In this document: positions 1-8,299 of the stretch, one piece after another
Position numbering within the stretch: position 1 is the first letter of the stretch
Layout: each line of letters starts with the position of its first letter
Source: Gammaproteobacteria bacterium
GTDB lineage: Bacteria; Pseudomonadota; Gammaproteobacteria; UBA9339
Direction: 5' to 3'
NCBI GenBank assembly: GCA_023480665.1
Contig: JAMCWR010000003.1
Location: 36,508-100,507 of the forward strand
DNA: 64,000 nucleotides
Made by a program: the position numbers and the translations under genes
Notes under the pieces: model-generated
The model's database searches: none
Told to the model about the DNA's origin: nothing
Seen by the model: only the letters and a program-made list of their open reading frames with translations

Positions 1-512
1 GGATCAAGTGGATCTTTTAATTGATTAATAAATTGTGGCATTAAACCTACGAAAGTTCCTTTTTTATTTGTAACACCAATTAAAGTGTAGAGAAGAAGCC
101 TGCTGATTTCATCATCATCGAGACCATCCCCGCCTTCTGGCCAACCTGGAACAGTGCGGATTGTTTTTAAATTCCAGATTCTTCCTGAGTTAAAAGATGC
201 GGTGAAAATAGCATCGAGTTCGCTATCATCGGTGCGGACAGTTAGATCTAATCCTATGCCAAGAGTCATATCTTGTGAAATTGGATCTTTATAAGTCTTT
301 CGTCTAACCGCTTCTACCAAACTAAGAAAACTATATGTTGGAATAAAAAATGCGGATTGAATCCCATGATCTTTTAAATCTTGAAACATTTGGTTAGCTG
401 AAAGCGATGAGACTGTCGATTCGATTATTGGTTTAATATTTTTTATATCATCGCCAGTTAATTTTGCTAATAAAGTTGTAAGATCATTTGTATTGCGGTA
501 TCTGGGCTGCAT
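1..512 (-). CDS. T4-lysozyme-like protein, second paralogue (partial, runs off left edge)
   Basis: An open frame starts with ATG at 512 and stays open to the window edge, giving about 170 residues. It is clearly paralogous to the protein at 1465-3444: both share stretches such as GIGLDL, the run NKKGTFVGLMPQ, and DDEI in the same order. Around residues 65-90 it carries Glu, then exactly eight residues, then Asp (EAVRRKTYKD). A Thr follows seven residues after the Asp, just before LGIG. This is the Glu-8-Asp-x-Thr spacing of T4-type lysozymes (Glu11, Asp20, Thr26 in T4) with one extra residue. The start lies 14 bases after the stop of the small secreted gene at 527-976, so the two are probably translationally coupled. 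No signal peptide is visible. The lysozyme call rests on motif and spacing only. Confidence 0.7.
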   Translation of the reverse strand, partial: MQPRYRNTNDLTTLLAKLTGDDIKNIKPIIESTVSSLSANQMFQDLKDHGIQSAFFIPTYSFLSLVEAVRRKTYKDPISQDMTLGIGLDLTVRTDDSELDAIFTASFNSGRIWNLKTIRTVPGWPEGGDGLDDDEISRLLLYTLIGVTNKKGTFVGLMPQFINQLKDPLD

Positions 513-526
513 ATTAATCTCTCTAG

Positions 527-976
527 TTACTTGAGTACAATATAAAATTTTAACGGGTTTCCATGAAACCACATCGATCCATCTGCAATACTACCACTTT
601 GATATTTACAAAAAATATCAGATATGTCGTTTTGAAGAATAGAATTGATAACTTCCTTTGAAAAAATCAAGCTATATTGCTCTATGAATTGTCTTTTTGT
701 TTTTATATATTGAATAACTTTTTTATCAGAAGAATTTTCTCTAACTTTACCCACTTTTAATGGGTAAGATGCCATTTCTGCAAGTTTATTTTTATCATTA
801 TTTAGAACAGCATTTTTAACTAATTTTGCGAATGTTACAGCATCATTATAATCGATAAATTCGTTCTTACATTGCCGTATTTCTTCTTTACGCAAAGACG
901 ATAATCCAAAACTCAAATCCACAACAGTAAAGGCCAGAACAGTTGTTAATAGCAAAATTTGCGCTAAATTCTTCAT
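527..976 (-). CDS. small secreted protein, NTF2-like; candidate immunity protein (copy 2)
   Basis: 149 residues from ATG at 976, which has GAGG a few bases upstream; the longer upstream extension is rejected because it would bury this ribosome site. Residues 1-24 form a signal peptide (MKNLAQILLLTTVLAFTVV...). The mature part shares its pattern with the paralogue at 3458-3910: Tyr-Pro-Leu after a charged helix, a QFxEQYxxIFxKEVI helix, and a C-terminal G-x-MWF strand. That pattern resembles NTF2-fold proteins, a fold used by several immunity families of polymorphic toxins. It precedes the lysozyme-like gene by 14 bases, so a periplasmic inhibitor of that enzyme is the natural hypothesis. This is inference; the protein could also be a secreted co-factor. 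Confidence 0.65.
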   Translation of the reverse strand: MKNLAQILLLTTVLAFTVVDLSFGLSSLRKEEIRQCKNEFIDYNDAVTFAKLVKNAVLNNDKNKLAEMASYPLKVGKVRENSSDKKVIQYIKTKRQFIEQYSLIFSKEVINSILQNDISDIFCKYQSGSIADGSMWFHGNPLKFYIVLK

Positions 977-1115
977 TTTTCCTCGTTCTCTATTTATATA
1001 GCTATATTGTTTGCGTCTACTCCATTTTTTTAACACCGCGATTAAATCAGAATAATATGACAACCACGGTTTATCACAGTTACCTCGGTCATAATCTGAT
1101 GCGCGCTACCCTAAA

Positions 1116-1503
1116 CTAACTACTTCTTACAAAACTACCAGGCTTTGGCAAAAGACGGGCTGATTGCTCCTCAAGCATAACAGCTGATGCCGATGGTTCT
1201 AACAATGAAGCGCTATTTGCTTGCTGCCAAAACTGTGCAGAGTTAGAGAATAATGCAGAACGTTGCTGTGTTGATAACCTTAAGTTTCGCGCAAATAATT
1301 CTTGTCTTGGAATAAACTCAGGCCAAAGCCGTCCACTTGTATTTGTATGAATAACAGTAACTAGATCGGGGTCGGTTTGCTCGATTTCTTTTTTAGCTAT
1401 CTCCTCTAAATCTGCATTTTTTTCGGAAAGGCTTCGGATAACCTCACCAATTCGAGTTATTTTGTTATTTATTTCTGCAAGCTGACTCGACGAGGTTTTT
1501 TTT
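1116..1503 (-). pseudogene. out-of-frame C-terminal continuation of the lysozyme-like gene
   Basis: Directly after the run of eight A (minus strand, 1496-1503) a second frame is open for about 125 codons and ends with TAG at 1116-1118. It encodes a plausible helical continuation (QLAEINNKITRIGEVIRS...) rather than random sequence. Reading seven instead of eight A joins it to the frame at 1465-3444 and gives one protein of about 775 residues. As given, the main frame stops at 1465. Possible causes are a true frameshift mutation, slippage-dependent expression, or a sequencing error in the homopolymer. Confidence 0.6.
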
Positions 1504-3444
1504 CGTGTTAATAATTATTCTAATCAATTTTATTAGCTTCGGAATTTCTCTTTCTAGATAATCAAATTCTTCTACGTAATTGTCAGATTCACCAACAAGA
1601 CTTGAACGCTTAGCTGTTACATTTCTTTTATATGCAAATAATACTTTTTGAGATCTTTCTAGATTTGCAACCTCATCATCTGATAATTTGTGTTGTCTAT
1701 TCCATGGCCATGTAAAGAGCGAGTATTTTTTTGCCATACCAATTAAATATTGAGTAACTGTGATCCATTCATTAAAAGACAATGGCTGATGGAATGTAGA
1801 GTTTCTAACTGCCCTTAGCCTTGACGTTTCAATATCTTGTAAATTTAATTCCGAAAGAGTGGCCTGTGCGGTGGGAGATTCTGCGACAGGAGCAGCCCCT
1901 AAATAACCACTGATTGAATTATAAGCAGCGCTACATGCGCTTGACACAAAATGCACTGCCGCTACTGGATAATACCAATACCATGGTACAGTAGTGTGAG
2001 AGGCGGAGGAGGTTTGTGAATTATCAGTATAAGATTGGGCCTTTGTTTCTGTTTGTTGTTTAGGGTGTGTAGACTCTTCTTTTTCATCAACTTCTTCTAT
2101 ATTTTTTACTGCCCAAAGAAGATTAAATTGTCCGTTAACATAGTTTGGGATAACAATGCTATTTGTACCCCACTTGATCGTCATCCAATAAGTGTCGTCA
2201 GGGCCTGGAACTCTATCAAACTTGTAAGTAATTCCATCAATGGACATTTGTCCATCAACAATTATTCCTGCTAAAGCCACTTCATGTCGTGTCATTCTTC
2301 CTTCACGATCAGAATCATAAATAAAAACATTTCCAGGGTTTTCTGCCATACTATAAAGATCATTGTCTTCACCGCCCGCTAAATATGTCCAGCGAGTTAC
2401 ACCTGTTGATTTAGCGTCTGGAATAATAAATGTATCACCACCTTTACCACCATAAAGAGCAGGGCTACCGTCCGTTGTGGCAATTATTCTATCTGGATTA
2501 TAAGATCCAAAAATTTCATTATCATCTTCATCATCAATAAAGCTTGGTACAGTTTTAACTTTATCACCGCCTTGAAAGGTTTGTTGTTCATCGCCAGAGG
2601 GTATACCCCAAACTACTGGGCCATTTATAAGATTTACCCTAAATTTACTAGCAATTTTTTGATATTGGCGTATTGTTAAATGCACATCCAAATCAGCGGC
2701 TGATGATCTACCATGAAAAAGCGCTACTTCTTTTAAGTGGCGATTCTGTAAGCCGGGATTATGTTCGCGATTACAATTTCCTGTCATATCTTCCAATACG
2801 CCTAAATCTTCACCTGTGTCTGCTAAACGTTGAAGTGCTTCTCGCATTTTTTCACCAACAAGCTCTGGCCCATTGTATGCTAAGCTTTGCAAGGCAACTA
2901 ATTGGTGGGCGCGAAAAGGTGTATCGCGAAGATCGATCTTTTTATCTTCATCTTTTAAATGACTAATTAACTGTGGCATTAATCCTACAAAAGTGCCTTT
3001 TTTATTGGTGATGCCAATCAATGCATAACACAAAAGCTTATTAATCTCATCATCGGAAAGACCGTCTTCGAGCCAGCTTTTAGTTTTACGGATAGTCTCC
3101 AAATCCCATTTTCTTTTAGAATCAAATGATGCGGTAAAAATAGCATTAAGAGCCTCATCAGAATGAACATTTAAATCCAAACCTATCCCAATAACCATAT
3201 CTCCTGTTTCTACATCAGTATATTTTTGGCGCTTGATTCCTTCTACATCACCAAGAAATTTATATAAATGATAAAAAATTTCCGCCTTTTCTTCCCCCTT
3301 TCGTAAACTTTGCAACATTTCATTTGCAGACATTACGTCTTCCCCACAGTTTACAATTACCTCTCTTATCCTAGAGGCCTCATCTTCAGGTAACTTTGCA
3401 TATAATGTAGAAACAGGATCTACTTTAGGTTTGTTTGGAAACAT
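1465..3444 (-). CDS. large protein with T4-lysozyme-like domain and RTX-like glycine/aspartate motifs
   Basis: 659 residues from ATG at 3444, preceded by GGAGA. Residues about 60-255 look like a phage-type lysozyme. There is a Glu-8-Asp motif (EGIKRQKYTD) followed by VIGIG, matching the T4 lysozyme arrangement of Glu11, Asp20 and TIGIG. Further on come an ALQSLAYNGPE helix and a GLQNRHLKEVALFHG motif like the GLxxRR...ALF ending of endolysins. The position of T4 Thr26 is Val here. Residues about 315-375 contain YGGKGGDTFII and GGEDNDLYSM, reminiscent of RTX calcium-binding nonapeptides. A hydrophobic stretch lies near residues 490-520. There is no Sec signal peptide, so export would need a dedicated system. 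The gene starts 13 bases after the small secreted gene. Its 3' part is out of frame beyond an A8 run. I infer a secreted peptidoglycan hydrolase or antibacterial effector. Confidence 0.65.
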   Translation of the reverse strand: MFPNKPKVDPVSTLYAKLPEDEASRIREVIVNCGEDVMSANEMLQSLRKGEEKAEIFYHLYKFLGDVEGIKRQKYTDVETGDMVIGIGLDLNVHSDEALNAIFTASFDSKRKWDLETIRKTKSWLEDGLSDDEINKLLCYALIGITNKKGTFVGLMPQLISHLKDEDKKIDLRDTPFRAHQLVALQSLAYNGPELVGEKMREALQRLADTGEDLGVLEDMTGNCNREHNPGLQNRHLKEVALFHGRSSAADLDVHLTIRQYQKIASKFRVNLINGPVVWGIPSGDEQQTFQGGDKVKTVPSFIDDEDDNEIFGSYNPDRIIATTDGSPALYGGKGGDTFIIPDAKSTGVTRWTYLAGGEDNDLYSMAENPGNVFIYDSDREGRMTRHEVALAGIIVDGQMSIDGITYKFDRVPGPDDTYWMTIKWGTNSIVIPNYVNGQFNLLWAVKNIEEVDEKEESTHPKQQTETKAQSYTDNSQTSSASHTTVPWYWYYPVAAVHFVSSACSAAYNSISGYLGAAPVAESPTAQATLSELNLQDIETSRLRAVRNSTFHQPLSFNEWITVTQYLIGMAKKYSLFTWPWNRQHKLSDDEVANLERSQKVLFAYKRNVTAKRSSLVGESDNYVEEFDYLEREIPKLIKLIRIIINTKKNLVESACRNK

Positions 3445-3457
3445 GCTATATTCTCCA

Positions 3458-3910
3458 TCATTTAATTACAGAAACAATCATAAGCGGATCACCACCTTGG
3501 AACCAAATTGTTCCACCTGCAATTGCAGCGCCCTCGTAATTACAAGAAATATTAGCGGGGTCTGCTTGCAACACAGAAGAAATCACTTCCTTTGTAAATA
3601 TTGAATTGTATTGCTCCATAAATTGCTTCTTTGTTCTTATGTAGTAATAAATTACTTTATCACTTTGGCAATGCCTGCTTTTTACAACTCTTAAAGGATA
3701 GCCAGCTAAATTTGCAAGCATCTTCCTATCATTGTTACGCACAGCATCTTGAATTGCTTTAGCTAAAACTACGGCTTTTTTGTAGTCAACAGCAGAAGAT
3801 GCACATTGCCTTTCTTGTTCCTCCGGCGTTGGTAAAGTCCCAAATGCTGACGTCACAACAGAAAAAACCAGAATAGTTGTTAATAGTAAAATTTGTGTTA
3901 AGTTTTTCAT
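3458..3910 (-). CDS. small secreted protein, NTF2-like; candidate immunity protein (copy 1)
   Basis: 150 residues from ATG at 3910, which has GGAGGG five bases upstream; an in-frame TTG further upstream overlaps that ribosome site and is unlikely. Residues 1-23 are a signal peptide. The mature protein has two conserved Cys-containing regions (RQCAS and ISCNYEG), a GYPLRV motif, an iFTKEVI helix and a TIWFQGGDP end, the layout of an NTF2-like fold. It is a close paralogue of 527-976 and occupies the same position immediately upstream of a lysozyme-like gene. It is the first gene of the four-gene minus-strand array. Periplasmic immunity against the partner is the favoured but unproven role. Confidence 0.65.
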   Translation of the reverse strand: MKNLTQILLLTTILVFSVVTSAFGTLPTPEEQERQCASSAVDYKKAVVLAKAIQDAVRNNDRKMLANLAGYPLRVVKSRHCQSDKVIYYYIRTKKQFMEQYNSIFTKEVISSVLQADPANISCNYEGAAIAGGTIWFQGGDPLMIVSVIK

Positions 3911-4317
3911 TTTTCCCTCCAATAAATATACCCAAAGGTTTCTTTGTGTATCAGTTTTGTTGTGTGTTTATATTTTTAAAAATAAACCAGGGTTAGTTTT
4001 GATTAGATATGACAAAAAGATAAAGAGATCTTTTATTAACAAAAATTTTTCCCCAAAGCCACATCTAGTCACGTGGTTAAGCCAAAACAAGGTGTTCCTT
4101 CATTTGGCGAGGGAGATAGGACACTCCGTGAAATATCTCGATTAGCACTTAAATTATTTTAAGCTTATTTTAATTATCTTTTAACGGTACTGTTTTGTCA
4201 AGCAGATATACATGTGCAAGGCAGGACAGACAGAGCTATCCCGCGGGAGGTGTAACTTTGATTTCGGCAAAAACTTGTGTAACATACGGCTTTTGATTGC
4301 AAAAGGAATCTAAATGT
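3911..4317. other. intergenic region, nothing recognised
   Basis: About 400 AT-rich bases separate the minus-strand array from the plus-strand ZIP gene. It must hold divergent promoters, but I see no convincing -35/-10 pair. The short open frames here have no ribosome site and no protein-like composition. Confidence 0.5.
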
Positions 4318-5076
4318 ATGTTAGCATTATTGCTCTCATTTGTAGCTGGCTTAGCTAATCTTATTGGCGGTTTTCTCTCTGTTGCAAAAACTATCAAACA
4401 AGAAACTTTGCGAAATTTCATTGCTCTTTCGGCGGGATTTATTTTGGCAGTAACTATTTTAGACCTCTATCCTGATGTTATTCGCGGACTAGATTACGGA
4501 CCATTATTAATTTTAGTTGGATTTTTTGCGATATTTGTTTTAGAAAATTTTTTCGCCAACTTTGCACACCATGATCATTGTGAGCATGATCATACTTTCA
4601 TGGGCAAACAATACGAGCATCATAGGCTCAGTAAAAATTCTGTATTAATAGCTTTTTTAGGTTTTGTGATTCATACTTTTTTTGATGGCGCAGCTATTTC
4701 AGCGCGAATTCTGGTTTCGCCAGCTGCAGGTATTTTAGTTTTCTTAGCAGTATTATCACATAAAATCCCCGAAGGTTTTTCTATGTCTGCTTTATTTCAA
4801 GCAGGTAAATTTTCGCGCACCAAAAGCTTTTTGGCAGCTACAGCGCTTGGGGTTTCAACGATTCTTGGCGCGATTATTGTCTATCTGACTAAGCAAACAG
4901 AATTCAGTTTGGTATTTTTAGCCTTAGCAACTGGATCATTCACTTACATTGTGACATCTGAATTAGTGCCATACATATCGGTTACGCGGGATAAAAAAAG
5001 TATTTTATTCTTTTTACTTGGCATCGGTTTATTTTATCTAACTTCAATTGCTCTTGGTCATTTTGGCATAAAATAG
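4318..5076 (+). CDS. ZIP-family divalent metal transporter
   Basis: 252 residues from ATG at 4318, with AGGA about ten bases upstream; an in-frame TTG at 4297 lacks a ribosome site. ZIP proteins import zinc or related divalent metals across the inner membrane. Seven to eight hydrophobic helices are visible. The metal-site helices contain HTFFDGAAIS (near residue 125) and HKIPEGFSMS (near residue 150), the paired His motifs of ZIP transmembrane helices 4 and 5. The loop near residue 90 is histidine-rich (FAHHDHCEHDH), typical of the cytoplasmic metal-binding loop. The gene converges with ruvX and leaves one base between the stops. Metal specificity cannot be read from sequence. Confidence 0.85.
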   Translation: MLALLLSFVAGLANLIGGFLSVAKTIKQETLRNFIALSAGFILAVTILDLYPDVIRGLDYGPLLILVGFFAIFVLENFFANFAHHDHCEHDHTFMGKQYEHHRLSKNSVLIAFLGFVIHTFFDGAAISARILVSPAAGILVFLAVLSHKIPEGFSMSALFQAGKFSRTKSFLAATALGVSTILGAIIVYLTKQTEFSLVFLALATGSFTYIVTSELVPYISVTRDKKSILFFLLGIGLFYLTSIALGHFGIK

Positions 5077-5077
5077 A

Positions 5078-5482
5078 TTAATTTGATCGCATCCACTCTT
5101 CTAAAATTAATTTTGCAGCAAAACTATCAATTGATTCAGCCTGCAAAGCTTTGTAACCACCGGCCTCAAAAATTCTTGAGCGCGCAGCTTTCGTAGTCAA
5201 ACGCTCTTCGGCTGCATACACTGGCAAATGAAAACGCTCCTCTAACTGACGGATAAAATTTTTCGCATAATTTGTGATTTCATGCTCAGTGCCATCAAGA
5301 TTAATCGGCACGCCAACAATTAATGCTGTCGGTTGCCATTTTTTAATCAGATCCTCAATCTCCTTCCAATTAGGCACACCGCGCTTAGCATTAATTTTTT
5401 GCAAAGGCGTAGCAGTGCCGGTTAGTTTTTGCCCGCTAGCAACACCAATGTTTCTTGTGCCAAAATCAAACGCTAAATACAT
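5078..5482 (-). CDS. ruvX: YqgF/RuvX-type putative pre-16S rRNA nuclease / Holliday junction resolvase
   Basis: 134 residues, the usual length of the YqgF family. The RNase H-fold N-terminus has FDFGTRNIGVA with the first acidic residue. It continues with IVGVPINLDG and the EERLTTKAA motif, and ends with the DSFAAKLIL helix holding the last catalytic Asp. The E. coli protein takes part in 16S rRNA 5' maturation; family members have also been called Holliday-junction resolvases. The start lies 13 bases after the rsmB stop, so both probably form one transcript with rRNA-maturation roles. Confidence 0.92.
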   Translation of the reverse strand: MYLAFDFGTRNIGVASGQKLTGTATPLQKINAKRGVPNWKEIEDLIKKWQPTALIVGVPINLDGTEHEITNYAKNFIRQLEERFHLPVYAAEERLTTKAARSRIFEAGGYKALQAESIDSFAAKLILEEWMRSN

Positions 5483-5495
5483 TATATATCCATGA

Positions 5496-6809
5496 TTATT
5501 GAGTTTTTGCCGTTTTTTTCAGCAAAACAGCAAAATAAAATCCATCTCCACCCATATTTTCAGGCAAAATCTGCCACCCATATTTTAGCGGCATACCAAA
5601 CTTTAATACAAATTTTTTTTCTACTGTATCTGAGTGTGCAGCTAAAAAAGCAGATACAACATCCACGTTTTCTTGCGGTAATACTGAACAAGTGACATAA
5701 ACCAATAACCCATTATCCTCTAGCAAAGGCCAAATTGCTGATAAAATTTGTTGTTGACGCTTAGCTAAATTCTCAATATCTTTTGCTCTTCGCAAAATTT
5801 TAATGTCAGGATGCCGGCGAATTACCCCTGTACCCGAACATGGTGCATCAAGCAAAATTCGGGCAAATTTTTTCCCATCCCACCATGAATCAGGATGGCT
5901 CGCATCACCACAAATAAGCTTGGCAGATAATTCTGCGCGCTTTAAATTCTCAGCAACTTTTTCTAGACGCAAAGGATCGTTATCTAAGCCAACAACATCT
6001 GCCAACCTATGTTCAGTTTCAAGAATATGCATGAGTTTTCCGCCCGGAGCTGCACATGCATCAAGCATGCGCTGACCTGGCATAAGATCTAATAATTCTG
6101 GCACAACCTGAGCTGATAAATCTTGCACCGAAACTGCTCCAGCCTGAAAATCAGGCAACAAACTAACATCCTCTGGTTTTGTCAATGTAATTCCAGTCAC
6201 CACAAATTGAGCGGCGTTTGCGATTATTTTTGATTCAGCTAACTTTTGTAAATAATCATCACGTGAATTTTTCTTTAAATTTACACGCAAATGCATTGGT
6301 GGCTTTTCATTATTTGCGAGCAGTATTTTTTGCCAATGCAGGGGCCAAGATTTTTGTAATTCTGCTATTAACCATTTAGGATGCGCATAATATGCAACCT
6401 CGTTTTGCTCTATTTTCGCAAGCAATTGAGTTTTTTCACGTAAAAAGTTGCGTAGTACAGCATTTACTAATTTTGTAGCCCAAAATTTTTTTAATTGTTT
6501 TGTAGCTTCCACAGTTTCAAAAATTGCCGCATGTTCTGGGATACGCAAATAATTAAGCTGATATAAACCAACCAATAGTAGCGCATAAATAACTGGATCA
6601 GTTTTTTGTGGATTAGATTTTAAAAGCGAATGCAGTAGATAATCAAATTGAAAATAAAAACGGATTACACCGTAACAAATTTCTTGTAATAAAGCCCGAT
6701 CCTTTGCCTGAGTAATTGCTGCTAAATATTCTGGTAAAACCACATCGAGCGATTGCTTTTGTTGTAGAACCTGACCAACAACTATAGCTGCAATCGCTCG
6801 AATATTCAT
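5496..6809 (-). CDS. rsmB: 16S rRNA (cytosine-967-C5)-methyltransferase RsmB
   Basis: 437 residues from ATG at 6809 (MNIRAIAAIVV...), close to the about 430 of E. coli RsmB. A longer frame reaches 6920, but that part translates a GC-rich intergenic stretch and has no homologous look. The N-terminal NusB-like helical domain (about residues 1-140) is followed by a Rossmann methyltransferase domain. Motif I is LDACAAPGGK, motif IV is DAPCSGTGVIRRHPD with the first conserved Cys, and motif VI is VTCSVLPQEN with the catalytic Cys. It methylates C967 of 16S rRNA using SAM. It is followed by ruvX in the same direction. Confidence 0.95.
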   Translation of the reverse strand: MNIRAIAAIVVGQVLQQKQSLDVVLPEYLAAITQAKDRALLQEICYGVIRFYFQFDYLLHSLLKSNPQKTDPVIYALLLVGLYQLNYLRIPEHAAIFETVEATKQLKKFWATKLVNAVLRNFLREKTQLLAKIEQNEVAYYAHPKWLIAELQKSWPLHWQKILLANNEKPPMHLRVNLKKNSRDDYLQKLAESKIIANAAQFVVTGITLTKPEDVSLLPDFQAGAVSVQDLSAQVVPELLDLMPGQRMLDACAAPGGKLMHILETEHRLADVVGLDNDPLRLEKVAENLKRAELSAKLICGDASHPDSWWDGKKFARILLDAPCSGTGVIRRHPDIKILRRAKDIENLAKRQQQILSAIWPLLEDNGLLVYVTCSVLPQENVDVVSAFLAAHSDTVEKKFVLKFGMPLKYGWQILPENMGGDGFYFAVLLKKTAKTQ

Positions 6810-6814
6810 AGATC

Positions 6815-6970
6815 CATCGCTGTTTGGTTTTCGGCGTTGTTGGCTGCGTCGCTCACAATGCTCATGTATTTTCATATACATTCCGCTTGCTCGCTCCTTG
6901 CCGCCTAGCCGAAATTCCAAACTGCTCGGATCTGGCTACAGCAGCCATAGACTCTATCCTTAATTTAGTC
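6815..6970. repeat. GC-richer intergenic block, possible dispersed repeat
   Basis: This stretch between the rsmB start and the MFS stop is clearly richer in G+C than its neighbours. It contains runs such as GCTTGCTCGCTCCTTGCCGC that look like intergenic dispersed repeats in other bacterial genomes. It can be translated without stops on both strands, but neither product looks like a protein. A second copy is not present in this window, so calling it a repeat is a guess from its composition. Confidence 0.3.
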
Positions 6971-6973
6971 AAA

Positions 6974-8263
6974 CTATTTTTTCATGCCGCAATATGTTTC
7001 TTTGATTAAAAAAGATGCAATTATTGCAATTACCATACCCACAACCATCATCATCATGGCAGTGCGAAAATCTTGTGTGGAATAAACTGGCACATTGTTA
7101 ACCATGGTTTTATCTCCCGATAAATCAAGTAACCAACCAAATATTGGCATCAAAGCACCACCAGCCATAATCAATGTTGAGCCAATACCTGTTGCTGTTG
7201 CGGTTATTGCACTTGGGTTACTCTCGTTGATTACAGGGTATCCAATAACTTGGGCGCCGATAATTAATCCAAGTAAAAAATAAAGAAATAACCAACCAGC
7301 TGCTGGTAAAGTTGGTGTAAATATTACTACTAAAACTGCAATCAAAGAAAGCACACCACCAATTACCATCGGCATTTTTCTAAGACCCATTTTACCCGAA
7401 ATCCAGCCAGCGAGCGGTGAACCAATCATTAGTCCAATATAAATCATACTATTTGCATTTGCTGCTTCTATTGTAGATAAATGATGGATCTGCGTTAAAT
7501 ACATGCTACCCCAAACAGCACCGAGCACAAATAGCGGCAAGTTTACAAATGAAATATAAATTCCACTTAGCCAATTTTGCGGATTTTTTAAGGCTAATCC
7601 AAGTGAATTCCAGAAACCAATTTGCCCTAATTGCTCAGCTGAAACATTTGCGGATTTAGATAGACCAGCTGGAAAATCCTTCACAAATGCTAAAATAATA
7701 ATCATCAATACCACACCTAAAGCAGCTCCGACCTGTAAAGCATAACGCCAACCTATAGCATTGGTTAAAAGCGTCATTGGAGTTTGCGCTATCATGCCGC
7801 CAAGCATTGCCATAGTTACTACAACACCAACCACCAGTGCCATATATTTTGGTTCAAACCAACGCGATGCAAGTTTAATGCAGGACAAAATACTAAAAGA
7901 ACCAACAGCACCAATGGCTAAGCGCGCAAAACACATTGCCCAAAAAGATGAGCTTATAGAAAATATGTAAGCAGCAATGGCTGCAACCGCAAAAGCAAAT
8001 AATAAAATTCTTTTAATCGATAAACGATCAAGAATGATGCCGGCTGGAAATAAAAACGCGACGTTGCCATAAAAATAAAACGCGGCTAACTCGCCAATCT
8101 GTTGCCCAGTAAAATGAAATTCGGAAAGCAATGATGGATTGATCGCATTAAACATATTCATCTGAATAAAAGTATAAAAGAAAAAAAATGCGGAAGATAA
8201 TACTACAACCCATGATTGGAGTAAGCTCGGTCGCTCAACTACCCCTACATTTTCTTGCATCAT
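6974..8263 (-). CDS. MFS transporter, possibly Pht-like (phagosomal nutrient transporter)
   Basis: 429 residues, twelve predicted membrane helices in two halves, from ATG at 8263 with GGAG six bases upstream. Between helices 2 and 3 it has the MFS loop pattern (GIILDRLSIKRILL), and helix 4 has RLAIGAVGSF. Size and general look match the Pht family of Legionella and Coxiella, inner-membrane carriers that take up amino acids or nucleosides in the host vacuole, but also other anion/sugar-type MFS carriers. It stands alone between rsmB and glnS. The substrate cannot be assigned. Confidence 0.8.
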   Translation of the reverse strand: MMQENVGVVERPSLLQSWVVVLSSAFFFFYTFIQMNMFNAINPSLLSEFHFTGQQIGELAAFYFYGNVAFLFPAGIILDRLSIKRILLFAFAVAAIAAYIFSISSSFWAMCFARLAIGAVGSFSILSCIKLASRWFEPKYMALVVGVVVTMAMLGGMIAQTPMTLLTNAIGWRYALQVGAALGVVLMIIILAFVKDFPAGLSKSANVSAEQLGQIGFWNSLGLALKNPQNWLSGIYISFVNLPLFVLGAVWGSMYLTQIHHLSTIEAANANSMIYIGLMIGSPLAGWISGKMGLRKMPMVIGGVLSLIAVLVVIFTPTLPAAGWLFLYFLLGLIIGAQVIGYPVINESNPSAITATATGIGSTLIMAGGALMPIFGWLLDLSGDKTMVNNVPVYSTQDFRTAMMMMVVGMVIAIIASFLIKETYCGMKK

Positions 8264-8299
8264 AATGATCTCCTCTAAAAGCTTATTATTTAACTAAAT

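Noticed and set aside
3957..4145. 62-codon frame before the ZIP gene
   Set aside because: No ribosome site, low-complexity translation and no domain.
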